From Bacillota bacterium (lineage in GTDB: Bacteria > Bacillota > Bacilli > Alicyclobacillales > SLC66), in assembly GCA_021821055.1 (NCBI GenBank), contig JAKACX010000014.1, forward strand, positions 1-49,438: DNA of 49,438 nucleotides, given 5' to 3'. The notes under the pieces are model-generated. The model searched no databases and was not told where the DNA came from. It saw only the letters and a list, made by a program, of their open reading frames with translations. Shown one piece after another: positions 8,468-17,088 of this stretch (position 1 is the stretch's first letter; the number at the start of each line of letters is the position of its first letter). The translations under genes and the position numbers were made by a program.

Positions 8468-11059
8468 TCAATATGCCATGAAGACATCCTCCAGTGACCG
8501 GACGATCCCCGTGTCGTGTCGATAGAGATGCTCATCTTCTGAGCATACAAGCCGCCACGTGCCTTGGTGCCTTTCTCCGATGGGCGTGGCCCCAAGATCG
8601 ATCGCCGTTTTCAAAGGCAGCGAAATCACGTTTCCGAGAAATAAAGACCGCACAAGTAGGAAGTTCCGTCGACGGCGGGTCAGATCATCCTCATCCAATA
8701 CGGATTCCCTGTACCTTTCCCAAGTGTCACCCGATTCTTCGTCCCAGTCGACATAAACATCGACGTAACTTGGGCGATCCTCGATGAGCTGGAATGACCC
8801 CACGCGATTCTGATTGCCGGAACGACTTGAAAAGTCCAATCGCGCCATAGCGCTCCAGATCACATTCGATTGTCCCTCTCCGACGCGCGGCTCCAGTCGA
8901 CTGTAAAAGGAACGGACGAGGTCGGGAAAAGCGCGTTCAGGAATGACCCCCGCCAACTCGCCGCCCAGCGCCTCGCGCAGCGTTTCGACCGTGACGTCCC
9001 GATGGACCGTTCCGTACACCAGGCGGCAATACTCCCCCGTCCTAGCAACGCCTCCTAGCGTCTCCCGATCTCCCTTTCGCAAATTGACAACATGCACCGC
9101 GCCCCTTGCCGACTTCCCATGTCGGTTGCAACGTCCCGCGATCTGGACGATAGAATCCAGCGGCCCCAGGTCCCGAATAACCACGTCAAAGTCAATATCT
9201 ACTCCCGCTTCCACCACCTGTGTGGACACGACGATATAGGCGCCCGCAGAGAACGGGTTCTTGAGGCGGGAAATCCTCTCCCTACGTTCTCGAGGCACGA
9301 TGTTTGTCGACAGGTACACGAGATCATGTTCGCCGAGCGCGCCCTTGAGCAACTGAAAAACCGCAAGTGATGTCCCGATGGTGTTCATGACCACGAGATA
9401 CCGTTTGGTCGGATCGAAGTGACTGACAAAATCGTTCACGATGTCCTGTTCCCCGACAGGCGTCAAGTCCACATGAAGGTCCACGCGATCAAGCGACGCA
9501 AACATGGTCGACACCCGACCCGGGGATCCGACTAACTCGACGACTCCGGCGCCTTGGAGCAGTTCCGGCTGTGTGGCCGTCATAAGGATAATTTTGCATC
9601 CCATCCGGTCTGCCATCAGGTGAAACACATTGCGGACTAACGGCCACCATTCGGCCCGAATGGCCTGCACTTCATCCAAAATGACGATCGCATCGCGAAT
9701 ACGGTGGAATTTCTTCAGACTTCTGTTTTGATACCCGACGACCGTTTCCAGCAGTTGCACGAACGTCGTCACAACAAGTTCGCTGTCCCAGCCCTCAACA
9801 AACAAGAGCGCCTCATCCACAGCGCGCTCCTCGTCAACGGCATCCCCAGCGCCTCCTGACCCTCTTCTCCCCGACCCTCCGCCGGAGTTGCGGGGTCTGA
9901 CGTCAGCGAGATGATGGTGGCAGACCAGAAACCGGTCCTCGTCGTCCGCAAACCCGTCCACTCTGGACAAGAGTCCTTCCATATTCTCAAACACCTGATC
10001 AACGATCGCCGTAAACGGCAGCGCGTAAACGATACGGGGTGGATGACCCCGCAATCCGGTCAATCGTTCCCGCAACACACTGGCCGCAGTGAATCCAGCA
10101 TACGTCTTCCCCGCCCCCGTGGGAGCCGTCAGGGTAAAGAGCGAAGTGCCAAGATCGACGTTCAAAGCCGTTTGCAAGACCGAACCCAGCAGACCATTGC
10201 GGATCCCGTCCATTGGCCCTGATTTCCCAAGCGCCGCATCAGCGCCAAGTTTCCTGCTCACGAGATCCGTGGGAAACGCTGGGCGGCCCCTCGACTCCAC
10301 CTGCGCGGCGCTGCGTTTATCCGCGTCGATCAGGGCGGAGAATAAACTCAACAGGTCAACATACGAAGAGTGATCCGGATGCCAGAAGCGCTTGGAAGTG
10401 TTGCCCGTTCGAAGGTGGGCCTCGGCAAGTCGCGAGAATGTCTCATACCAACCGCGGGAAAAGAACAGTTCTATTTGCGGATCGCCTGTGACGCCGTAGG
10501 CGAAGCCATGTCCCAAGACGTCGCGCAACTCCATCTCGATCGTGCCTTTGTCGGATCGGATGGCGTCGATCTGGGCTCTCACGATTTCGAGCTGTCCGCT
10601 CAGAGGATCCGGAACCGCGTCAAGATCCCCGCGAACAGCCGGATGGGTCCCGATGTCCTCATCGAGGTTGTGCAAGGACGAATGATGCCGCTTGGTTGCC
10701 AGATAGACGAGCATCGCATCGCCCACGCTGATCACAGGATCGCTTGCCTCATCCTGAAGGACATGAAACGCTCCGAACAACGCAGAGATGAATGCGTGCT
10801 GCTTCCGGCGAAGCGCCTGTGGACTCGCCGATCTCCCCCGTCTCAGGTACTCCTGAAAATACGGAGTGTACTTGCCGAAATCATGCGTCGCCCCCGTCAA
10901 GAAAGCAAGCTTCGTCATGCGAGCGGCGTCGCGATGGCCGCTTACGGCCATCGCGGCGGCACTCGCTACGGCAACCAAGTGATCGGTCAGCCGTTGCGCG
11001 TGGGAACGATCCCCCGGCGTAGCGACAGCTTTCTCGCGATCAAAGTGGGAGTAGTACAC
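8468..11059 (-). CDS. cas3: CRISPR-associated helicase-nuclease Cas3 (HD plus DEAD-like helicase)
   Basis: Cas3 is recruited by the target-bound Cascade complex and unwinds and degrades the displaced DNA strand. The 863-residue protein has an amino-terminal HD nuclease domain (SHAQRLTDHL near 19, THDFGKY near 58). It also has a superfamily 2 helicase: TAPTGAGKTY near 311 (Walker A), VILDEVQAI near 460 (motif II), LMTATQP (motif III), VVSTQVVEAGVDIDFD (motif V) and IAGRCNRHGK near 643 (motif VI). Both activities are in one chain, the common type I-B form. The GTG start overlaps the end of cas5 by 20 bp, implying translational coupling. Confidence 0.98.
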   Translation of the reverse strand: MYYSHFDREKAVATPGDRSHAQRLTDHLVAVASAAAMAVSGHRDAARMTKLAFLTGATHDFGKYTPYFQEYLRRGRSASPQALRRKQHAFISALFGAFHVLQDEASDPVISVGDAMLVYLATKRHHSSLHNLDEDIGTHPAVRGDLDAVPDPLSGQLEIVRAQIDAIRSDKGTIEMELRDVLGHGFAYGVTGDPQIELFFSRGWYETFSRLAEAHLRTGNTSKRFWHPDHSSYVDLLSLFSALIDADKRSAAQVESRGRPAFPTDLVSRKLGADAALGKSGPMDGIRNGLLGSVLQTALNVDLGTSLFTLTAPTGAGKTYAGFTAASVLRERLTGLRGHPPRIVYALPFTAIVDQVFENMEGLLSRVDGFADDEDRFLVCHHHLADVRPRNSGGGSGRRGSGGAGDAVDEERAVDEALLFVEGWDSELVVTTFVQLLETVVGYQNRSLKKFHRIRDAIVILDEVQAIRAEWWPLVRNVFHLMADRMGCKIILMTATQPELLQGAGVVELVGSPGRVSTMFASLDRVDLHVDLTPVGEQDIVNDFVSHFDPTKRYLVVMNTIGTSLAVFQLLKGALGEHDLVYLSTNIVPRERRERISRLKNPFSAGAYIVVSTQVVEAGVDIDFDVVIRDLGPLDSIVQIAGRCNRHGKSARGAVHVVNLRKGDRETLGGVARTGEYCRLVYGTVHRDVTVETLREALGGELAGVIPERAFPDLVRSFYSRLEPRVGEGQSNVIWSAMARLDFSSRSGNQNRVGSFQLIEDRPSYVDVYVDWDEESGDTWERYRESVLDEDDLTRRRRNFLLVRSLFLGNVISLPLKTAIDLGATPIGERHQGTWRLVCSEDEHLYRHDTGIVRSLEDVFMAY

Positions 11060-11885
11060 CTCCGCCGCTCCCCTCCCCCCACTCGGCGAACACCACGTCG
11101 TCCACCGCGCTGCCAGACTCCGCCCCCGTCTGATAGGACAGCCTCAACGCAGGCGTCTTCAGCCTGACAGGCAGCGGACGGCCCTGCCGTTCGTACAGAT
11201 AAGCGCGGTTCCACACGTTTCTGCGCCCGGGCTCAAAAGAATAAGGCATGAGGTCCTTCACCACCTGCAGACGTTCGCCGTCTGCCAAGCCATCCCGGTC
11301 GAAGCCGACGATCGAGACAGCATCCACCAGGCAGGGCGTGACCGCTGCGATCCATTCCCCCGAATCCATAACGCGCCACTCATCAGCAAAGGCGACCCAT
11401 CTCAGTTCTCCCAGCATGGGAGCGCTTCCCAAGGAGATGGGATAGGCGGGGGCGTTTCGTCGCACCCGGTCCGCCAATTCGTCGAACACCTCTGCGGATT
11501 CATGCGCGAAGTACACCCGGTACACGAGTAAATCCTCTTCATGTAATGGAAGGACAATTTCTGTCGGCACCTGGGTATGCATCGACAGTTTAGAGGATCC
11601 ATTCAGATCCGAGGGGCTCTTGACCAGCAGATTATTCACGGTCTGAATGACGGCGCGTACCGGCGACCGCAGCGAAACTGACATCAGGCTCCGCCCCGGC
11701 CCGAGAAGATCGTAGTACGAATCCCTTTTCCGTCCCAGAATCGCCGCGATGATTCCGGACACCGTCGTGCGCGGCGGCAGCGAAAATGAGAGTGAAGAAG
11801 AATTGGTGTAAAACTTCCGGAAATGAGCAGCCCGTCCAACCAGATCAAACACGGCAACCTGTCGCAACGCCGCCATGACACTCAT
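11040..11885 (-). CDS. cas5: Cascade subunit Cas5 (Cas5b)
   Basis: Cas5 caps the 5' handle of the crRNA in the type I-B Cascade complex and contacts Cas8b. The 281-residue protein has the Cas5 RAMP amino terminus (AVFDLVGRAAHFRKFYTNSSS), followed by the conserved LPPRTTVSGIIAAILGRKRDSYYD segment. A second half ends in the family's LKTPALRLSY region. It overlaps cas7 by 4 bp (ATGA) and cas3 by 20 bp. Assignment to Cas5b rests on motif match and operon order. Confidence 0.94.
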   Translation of the reverse strand: MSVMAALRQVAVFDLVGRAAHFRKFYTNSSSLSFSLPPRTTVSGIIAAILGRKRDSYYDLLGPGRSLMSVSLRSPVRAVIQTVNNLLVKSPSDLNGSSKLSMHTQVPTEIVLPLHEEDLLVYRVYFAHESAEVFDELADRVRRNAPAYPISLGSAPMLGELRWVAFADEWRVMDSGEWIAAVTPCLVDAVSIVGFDRDGLADGERLQVVKDLMPYSFEPGRRNVWNRAYLYERQGRPLPVRLKTPALRLSYQTGAESGSAVDDVVFAEWGEGSGGGVLLPL

Positions 11886-12871
11886 GCCTCAAGCGCGCCG
11901 GGCGCTGATTCCATGAGCTCGCGGACCGCCTCTGCGGCCAGGTCGATGAGCAGCCCCTCTCCCCGCTTCGAGACGAGCCGCAACAGTGGGTCCTGCCACA
12001 AAATCACACGAGCAATCCGATCTTGGTACGCCTCCAGTCTGTTCAAGAGATCGTCCACCTCCAGCCGCGTCTCGCGAACACCCCTGAGGCCTTCCGTTTC
12101 CTGCAAGCGCACCGTGTTGCGCCAGTCTCCTATCACCGTGTCAGGATCCCGGTACATGACGCGCACATAGAGCCTGGGATACTGTCCAACTTTGCTCCGC
12201 GTGGCCTGAAGGGGAATCGCGCGCACCATGGCCGCGTCCAGCAGACCCAAGTCCTGTTCCGTCAACTGTGCATACTTGGCTCGGCGACCGCTGATAACCC
12301 CCGCGACCCCGATCAGGGAATAGAACACCCGATAGTCCTTCCCAAACGTACCCTGCGTCTTTCCTTCCTCCGATTTGAAGAGAGAGCTGATCGTATACGA
12401 ACTCACAAGATCCACCTTGTTAAGCGACTGGCCCCAAGTAAACTGGACAGGCCCCGTCACCTGAATCGAGTCGCCCTTCTCTTTTCCCTTGTCGCCGGGT
12501 TCGTCCCCTTTCTCCCGCTTGCCTGCCTTGTCCGCCCTGTCGCCCTTGATGGGCATCGTCGCGCCAAACAACCGCACATCGATGAGACTCTCCAAAATTT
12601 TGGGCAGATCCGCCGCCGACGGCTTCCGTCCACCCAAGAGATTCTCCAGCCGTTTCGTCGCCGTCAACGCCTCGCCGTGTTCCGATTTTGCGACGTAGAT
12701 CTCATGCCCCTGGTCTGCCAGGTAGTCACGGACATACCGTTTCACCCGGACGTCGCTGACGAGATTATGACGATGATCATAGTCCATACGCGGACGATTT
12801 TCATCGTCAGGATCGCCGTTGGGATTGGACAGTGTTGCATCATAAAGAAACAGGATTTCTCCGTTATTCAT
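11882..12871 (-). CDS. cas7: Cascade backbone subunit Cas7 (Cas7b, Csh2-like)
   Basis: Cas7 polymerises along the crRNA spacer to form the Cascade backbone. The ATG at 12871 is chosen because GGGGAGG precedes it by 8 nt and the protein then begins MNNGEILFLYDATLSNPNGD, the standard Cas7b start. An upstream in-frame extension to 12937 lacks family similarity. The 329-residue protein carries DDENRPRMDYDHRHNLVSDVRVKRYVRD, typical of Csh2. A Lys/Asp/Gly-rich segment around residues 120-145 (KAGKREKGDEPGDKGKEKGD) is a low-complexity insertion, probably a surface loop. It overlaps cas5 by 4 bp. Confidence 0.96.
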   Translation of the reverse strand: MNNGEILFLYDATLSNPNGDPDDENRPRMDYDHRHNLVSDVRVKRYVRDYLADQGHEIYVAKSEHGEALTATKRLENLLGGRKPSAADLPKILESLIDVRLFGATMPIKGDRADKAGKREKGDEPGDKGKEKGDSIQVTGPVQFTWGQSLNKVDLVSSYTISSLFKSEEGKTQGTFGKDYRVFYSLIGVAGVISGRRAKYAQLTEQDLGLLDAAMVRAIPLQATRSKVGQYPRLYVRVMYRDPDTVIGDWRNTVRLQETEGLRGVRETRLEVDDLLNRLEAYQDRIARVILWQDPLLRLVSKRGEGLLIDLAAEAVRELMESAPGALEA

Positions 12872-12945
12872 CGGTCGTTCCTCCCCGTAATAGAACCTCC
12901 AACGCCGAACTGAGTCTCCCGATGTTCCTCGTAGCAAGTGTTTCT

Positions 12946-15099
12946 CTACGCATAAGGTGCAGAGTCGACCATTTCGTCGTCGCCCTCGCCTTCGCCACTG
13001 CCGAAGGCGTCGACCTCGTCACCCTCCACCTGACGCCACCGATACCCCTGACTCTGGTAGGCAAAGCCGGACATGATATAGAATACGGCCTCCTCCTTCG
13101 ATACTCTTCCGGACGGCTCCCATGTCACGGCACTCGCATCGTGCTTCCAAGCCGCGCCAAAAGCCTCATACATCCGGTACAGGATGCGCGATGTCGACGC
13201 TCCCTGTCTGTCGTCAAAGAGCTTGTTCTGCCGCGCAGACTCGATCACCCGGCCGATCAGCTTGGTGACAGCCGATTCATCCATGCCTCGATAATCAATT
13301 TTTTCTAAAACAGGAACGGAATGAATCCCGCCCCGGCGTTGAACATAGGCGATCTTCCCCATCAAAAAGCCCAACCAAAACAGCCCACGCTGCGACCTGC
13401 CATAACCCATGGCGTCCAGAAACCTTCCCGCGCGATCATCGTCTTGCACCCTGACCCCAGACTGGCCATGCTTGGCCACGCTGGAATCCAATCCGTCTTC
13501 GGCGCGCTCCGCGTTCATATTGCTCTCCTCCTCCCATGCCTCAAACGGCGAGTGATTCAGTTGACCCAGGCGTCTCAAGCAGTAGAACACCAGATTGGCG
13601 CTGACAACATCCCTCGTCAAACTCCTCAACTCATAACCTGACGGGGGCTTGCGGACCTGCGTTGTGACATACTGCTCAAAGCGATGGACGATGATCAATT
13701 TGGCGAAGGCGCGAACGAGGAAATCGTAGTCGACCCGACGACCTGATATCACACTGTGCAGGAACTGCAGCAGCAATCGATGGTCCACCCCACCGTCGCC
13801 GGCCTTCGCTACCGGAATTAACTCGTACATGCGGTACAGGTCCATCTTCCAATCATTGAACTCTGATAGGGACTCTCCCACCAGCCGCTCACCGATCCTT
13901 CGCGTCTTGGTGAAGGCGAGTTGGAGTGTCTCGAAGCGGCTGATAGGAACATCCCGAACCAAGTCGAGAATGCGGAGTTCAGCGTTGTTCCACGCGAAAA
14001 ACAACAGGTTTACGACGGTACCGTGGCTCTCCCACCGGGCACCCTCTATGCTGCGCTCAAAGCGCTCCACTGTGTCAAACTGCTGATTGATCGTCTGGTC
14101 GATCTTGCGCATGATCGCGGAACCGTCGCCTATGACTCCCTGCCCCTCCCACTCTCCGATGTAGTCGGGAACCACGTAGCACGGGAGATCTCCGATCCTG
14201 CTGCGCAGGTTGGCCTTGACATAAGCCTCGGCGGCAAGCGCCGCTGCATAGCAACTACGGCACAAGGCTAGATTGCGGTCGAACCGGTTGCCGCCAACAC
14301 CGCTCGCGAACGATATCTTGTCCGTGTTGTAATATTTGAAGCTCATCCGGGTCAAATCGGCGGTCACTGTCGATACCCTGGCACAAGTGGCGCAGCGTCC
14401 CTCTTTGCCATCAAAGACGGCGTCCACCTTCTGATTCATGACGAGCGACCGATAGTCCGGATGGTCCACAATCCTTTGACCGTCCACGGACAACGACCAC
14501 AGAACAACGCTCGACTTCCTGATGTCTGTCGCAGCGAAAAACTCCTGCTCAAGCCGCAGTAGAAACGACTTTGCGCTTATATGGGTACCGGATGAGTCCG
14601 AACCCCGTTGGAGCAACCGCTCCATTGCGCCTTCCGGAAGTAGTCCAAGTCGTTCCAGATCGAGCAGATATCGGAACCGTGACTCTTGCCCAGATTGCGG
14701 TCCAAGATCATAGAAACAAGTTTCGCGCACTGCCTCCAGAGTGGCGCGCAGATTTGAATCTTCGGGAAGTTTGAGGCATAAGGTGGGTATCGTCTGTGAC
14801 AGCAGGTACTCCACATTGTTCGTGGTTCCGGTCCACTGCGGGCTATTGGGTCCTGGAGCATTGCCAATCCAGAGAAACTGGCGGCTAACTGCCATCGCCT
14901 CGGCTTCACTCACGGCGTAAAGCCGTGTCTCCAGTTTGGAGGACCCTCCCGAGCGAGCCGCCGAGTCGACCGCAAACTCGCAGATGAACCTGTCACCCTT
15001 TCCTTGCCTTGACGGCAACAGTTGCACCAGAGACAACAGGGGATCTGCGTCGGTTGCGGAGCGTAGCGCATCACCCAGACGGACCATTGCATCCAGCAC
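12946..15099 (-). CDS. cas8b: Cascade large subunit Cas8b (Csh1-like)
   Basis: The type I-B large subunit recognises the PAM and starts R-loop formation. The 717-residue protein fits the Csh1 size range. It has a four-Cys zinc-ribbon-like module (CATC near 236 and CRSC near 279) in the middle, as in many Cas8b proteins, and lies between cas6 and cas7. The GTG start at 15099 is 6 bp downstream of cas6. Large subunits diverge quickly, so assignment depends on size, the zinc module and position more than on sequence. Confidence 0.9.
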   Translation of the reverse strand: MLDAMVRLGDALRSATDADPLLSLVQLLPSRQGKGDRFICEFAVDSAARSGGSSKLETRLYAVSEAEAMAVSRQFLWIGNAPGPNSPQWTGTTNNVEYLLSQTIPTLCLKLPEDSNLRATLEAVRETCFYDLGPQSGQESRFRYLLDLERLGLLPEGAMERLLQRGSDSSGTHISAKSFLLRLEQEFFAATDIRKSSVVLWSLSVDGQRIVDHPDYRSLVMNQKVDAVFDGKEGRCATCARVSTVTADLTRMSFKYYNTDKISFASGVGGNRFDRNLALCRSCYAAALAAEAYVKANLRSRIGDLPCYVVPDYIGEWEGQGVIGDGSAIMRKIDQTINQQFDTVERFERSIEGARWESHGTVVNLLFFAWNNAELRILDLVRDVPISRFETLQLAFTKTRRIGERLVGESLSEFNDWKMDLYRMYELIPVAKAGDGGVDHRLLLQFLHSVISGRRVDYDFLVRAFAKLIIVHRFEQYVTTQVRKPPSGYELRSLTRDVVSANLVFYCLRRLGQLNHSPFEAWEEESNMNAERAEDGLDSSVAKHGQSGVRVQDDDRAGRFLDAMGYGRSQRGLFWLGFLMGKIAYVQRRGGIHSVPVLEKIDYRGMDESAVTKLIGRVIESARQNKLFDDRQGASTSRILYRMYEAFGAAWKHDASAVTWEPSGRVSKEEAVFYIMSGFAYQSQGYRWRQVEGDEVDAFGSGEGEGDDEMVDSAPYA

Positions 15100-15105
15100 C
15101 TTGCC

Positions 15106-15957
15106 TCACCTCCCGTTGGACAACGTCTCGAAACAGCCGAACCCTTCGCTCGATTTCCCGCCAATACCGGCATCCCATGCCAATTTGATAAAGTAGGGAT
15201 CGCCCGCAAGACGGAAGTCCCCGTCCCAAACGCGTATCGGCGTCGACTTGAACATCACCACCTTCTCCGATCTGTCAGTCGGCTCTCCAATGGGAATAAG
15301 GCGAATTCCGACCTCCTGCTCCGAACATGACTGGCCCAAGGCGCTCGCCTTGAAGGCCAGATTCCGTTTGATCAATGAAGCCGATTCGGGATCCCACGGC
15401 GAGATGTAGTGCGTGTATTTTCTTCCGCCAGGAAGCACCTCGGTCCGGTACGTCGTCACCGGTGATAACAAGCGGATCTGAACATCACGCGCTGTCCCGC
15501 GGAATCCCTCCATCTGCACGTGTCGTACTTCAACAGCGTTGGATCCCAGGGTTACTGAGGGCGCTTTCAACAATCCGCTCGCCACATGAGTCGCCAGGTC
15601 ATCAACGGCACTCGATACCGTCCACTCTACGGGAGAGTCGAATGTAATCGTCCGACTCTGTGGATGCAGCTCATAGTGGCCCTCAAGTCGGGAAAATGTG
15701 AACAGTTTGGCCGGCCGTTGCCCTTCCGAGAACCCCTTGCCGTGGAGTTGGTCCCTCAATGCCGGAACTTGGATGGACGAGTACAAGACACCCTGGAGAA
15801 TTGGGTGATAGTGGATGGGGAGTGTAATCGGGTGCTCCGATTGAAAAGTGACCTTTAGCCTCAAGATTGCGGCCTCCCGTCTGAGTCTTCCCTCAATCCG
15901 CAAGGCGTTTCGTTTGATTGCACCTGCGGTTGGCCTCCGCTTGAAACTGAACCGCAT
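15106..15957 (-). CDS. cas6: CRISPR RNA endoribonuclease Cas6
   Basis: Cas6 cuts the pre-crRNA within the repeats and leaves the 8-nt ATTGAAAC handle. The family start LRLKVTFQSEHPITLPIHYH and the Gly-rich C-terminal loop GIGGKSSEGFGCFE are both present, as in two-ferredoxin-fold RAMP proteins. Two starts are credible. ATG at 15957 follows GGGAGG by 7 nt and gives 283 residues with a basic 31-residue extension. TTG at 15864 follows GGGAGG by 8 nt and gives 252 residues beginning at the usual family start. The longer form is listed because its ribosome-binding site lies in the operon leader. It is the first gene of the cas operon. Confidence 0.93.
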   Translation of the reverse strand: MRFSFKRRPTAGAIKRNALRIEGRLRREAAILRLKVTFQSEHPITLPIHYHPILQGVLYSSIQVPALRDQLHGKGFSEGQRPAKLFTFSRLEGHYELHPQSRTITFDSPVEWTVSSAVDDLATHVASGLLKAPSVTLGSNAVEVRHVQMEGFRGTARDVQIRLLSPVTTYRTEVLPGGRKYTHYISPWDPESASLIKRNLAFKASALGQSCSEQEVGIRLIPIGEPTDRSEKVVMFKSTPIRVWDGDFRLAGDPYFIKLAWDAGIGGKSSEGFGCFETLSNGR

Positions 15958-15981
15958 TCACCTGCCTCCCTTATGTTTCTA

Positions 15982-16011
15982 AGTCTAAATCGTAAATACT
16001 GAAAGAGTCAA
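15982..16011 (-). promoter_or_regulatory. Candidate promoter of the cas operon
   Basis: On the minus strand TTGACT (16006-16011, five of six consensus bases) is followed after 18 bp by TAGACT (15982-15987, four of six). It lies 25 bp upstream of the cas6 ATG, in an AT-rich pocket between the GC-rich peptidase gene and cas6. It is the only good sigma-A-like pair seen in this gap. Confidence 0.45.
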
Positions 16012-16105
16012 GCATAAAATCCAGTCCATGGTCCCAGACGCCAGATCGCGCTCCAAGTGTCGCATGAGCACGCATAGGGCGCCCCGGCCCTCCCTCCGCT
16101 CCCCC

Positions 16106-17065
16106 TCACAGCGCCCGCGACAGCACGTCCAGCAGGTCCGCGCCGCGATAGACCGCCGTCACGCCGTCGATCCGCTCTGCCGCGACGCCGTCGTAGTGCC
16201 GGGCGTCGGCCTGCGCCGGTTCGGCGAAGCGGATCCGCAGTTCGTACGGCCCCGGCCAGACAAGCGGCGGCGCGTCCGCCGCGCGGGCCATGGCGGACGC
16301 CAAGGCCGCGCCCATCTGCGCCCGCACCGCTTTGGGCGGCTTGATCAGCGCGGCGTGCTGTCCGGTTCCCCATTTGGTCACCAGCGTGACAGCGTGCGGC
16401 AAATGGGCCGTGGCCTCCCGGCAGGCGGCCTCATCGCCCGACACGAACAGGACCGGGACGCCGCGCAGCCCGAACAGCAGTGCGTCGATGACGATCTCCC
16501 CCACCGGCCGCCCGTTCAGCTCCAACGCCTGCCATTCCGTCGGCGTGTACGTGTGCGCCCGCACCCCGAACAGCGTCCCCGCCATCCCGTGATACCCCAC
16601 GAGACACGCTCCCGCAAACGCGCCGTCCGGCGCCCCGTCCCGACCCGCGAAGTCTCCGTCCCGACCCGCGAAGCCCCCGTCCGGACCCGACTCCATCCCG
16701 CCCCCCAGGCGCGTCGCCGCCCCACCGTCCGGGCCGGGCGCCACCCCGCCATCCAAACCCGCAAGCCCCCCGTCCAGACCCGGGAACCGGCGCTCCATCG
16801 GCGTGGCTCCCACCGCGTACAGCGCCCGCTCGTCGAGTTCCTCAAGGATCAAGTTCAGCCCGCCGCCGTGCCCGTCCTTCACGATCACCTGATCGGCCCC
16901 GCAGGCGAACAGCGCGTCCGTCACGGCGTTCACCTCGCGCGTGTACAGACGCCGGCCCTCGTCGTAGAACGCCTCGCCGCGACGGACCTGCTCCCGCAGG
17001 ACGATCCCGCCGACGCCTTCCATGTCCGCGCTGACGTATATCCGCACCGCGTCCCGGCCGTCCAC
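16106..17065 (-). CDS. M55 family D-aminopeptidase-like metallopeptidase (DppA-like) with a Gly/Asp repeat insertion
   Basis: M55 enzymes are zinc D-aminopeptidases that form ring-shaped decamers in the cytoplasm. Family motifs are intact: IYVSADMEGVGG near the start (Asp and Glu ligands), VKDGHGGG (His), GYHGMAG (His) and PVGEIVIDAL (Glu). The GTG at 17065 is chosen because GGAGG lies 8 nt upstream; the 319-residue product then begins just before the first motif. Between ERRFPGL and GACLVGYHG there is an insertion of about 50 residues built from G-x-D-G-G units (LDGG, PDGG, GRDG), encoded by short GC-rich DNA repeats. DppA proteins normally have no such segment. It starts 23 bp after the BrxD-like gene and is the last gene of that cassette. 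Substrate and role are unknown. Confidence 0.85.
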   Translation of the reverse strand: MDGRDAVRIYVSADMEGVGGIVLREQVRRGEAFYDEGRRLYTREVNAVTDALFACGADQVIVKDGHGGGLNLILEELDERALYAVGATPMERRFPGLDGGLAGLDGGVAPGPDGGAATRLGGGMESGPDGGFAGRDGDFAGRDGAPDGAFAGACLVGYHGMAGTLFGVRAHTYTPTEWQALELNGRPVGEIVIDALLFGLRGVPVLFVSGDEAACREATAHLPHAVTLVTKWGTGQHAALIKPPKAVRAQMGAALASAMARAADAPPLVWPGPYELRIRFAEPAQADARHYDGVAAERIDGVTAVYRGADLLDVLSRAL

Positions 17066-17088
17066 GCACTCACCCTCCGTCCATCCCT

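Noticed and set aside
8468-15957. Long plus-strand frames opposite the cas genes (for example 12023-12913)
   Set aside because: They are antisense shadows in GC-rich coding DNA without ribosome-binding sites or recognisable domains.
4733-16011. CRISPR-associated transposon (CAST) with Tn7-like ends
   Set aside because: No tnsA, tnsB, tnsC or tniQ is present, the cas set is complete with cas3, cas1 and cas2, and the 512-bp element lies inside an IS rather than enclosing the cas genes.
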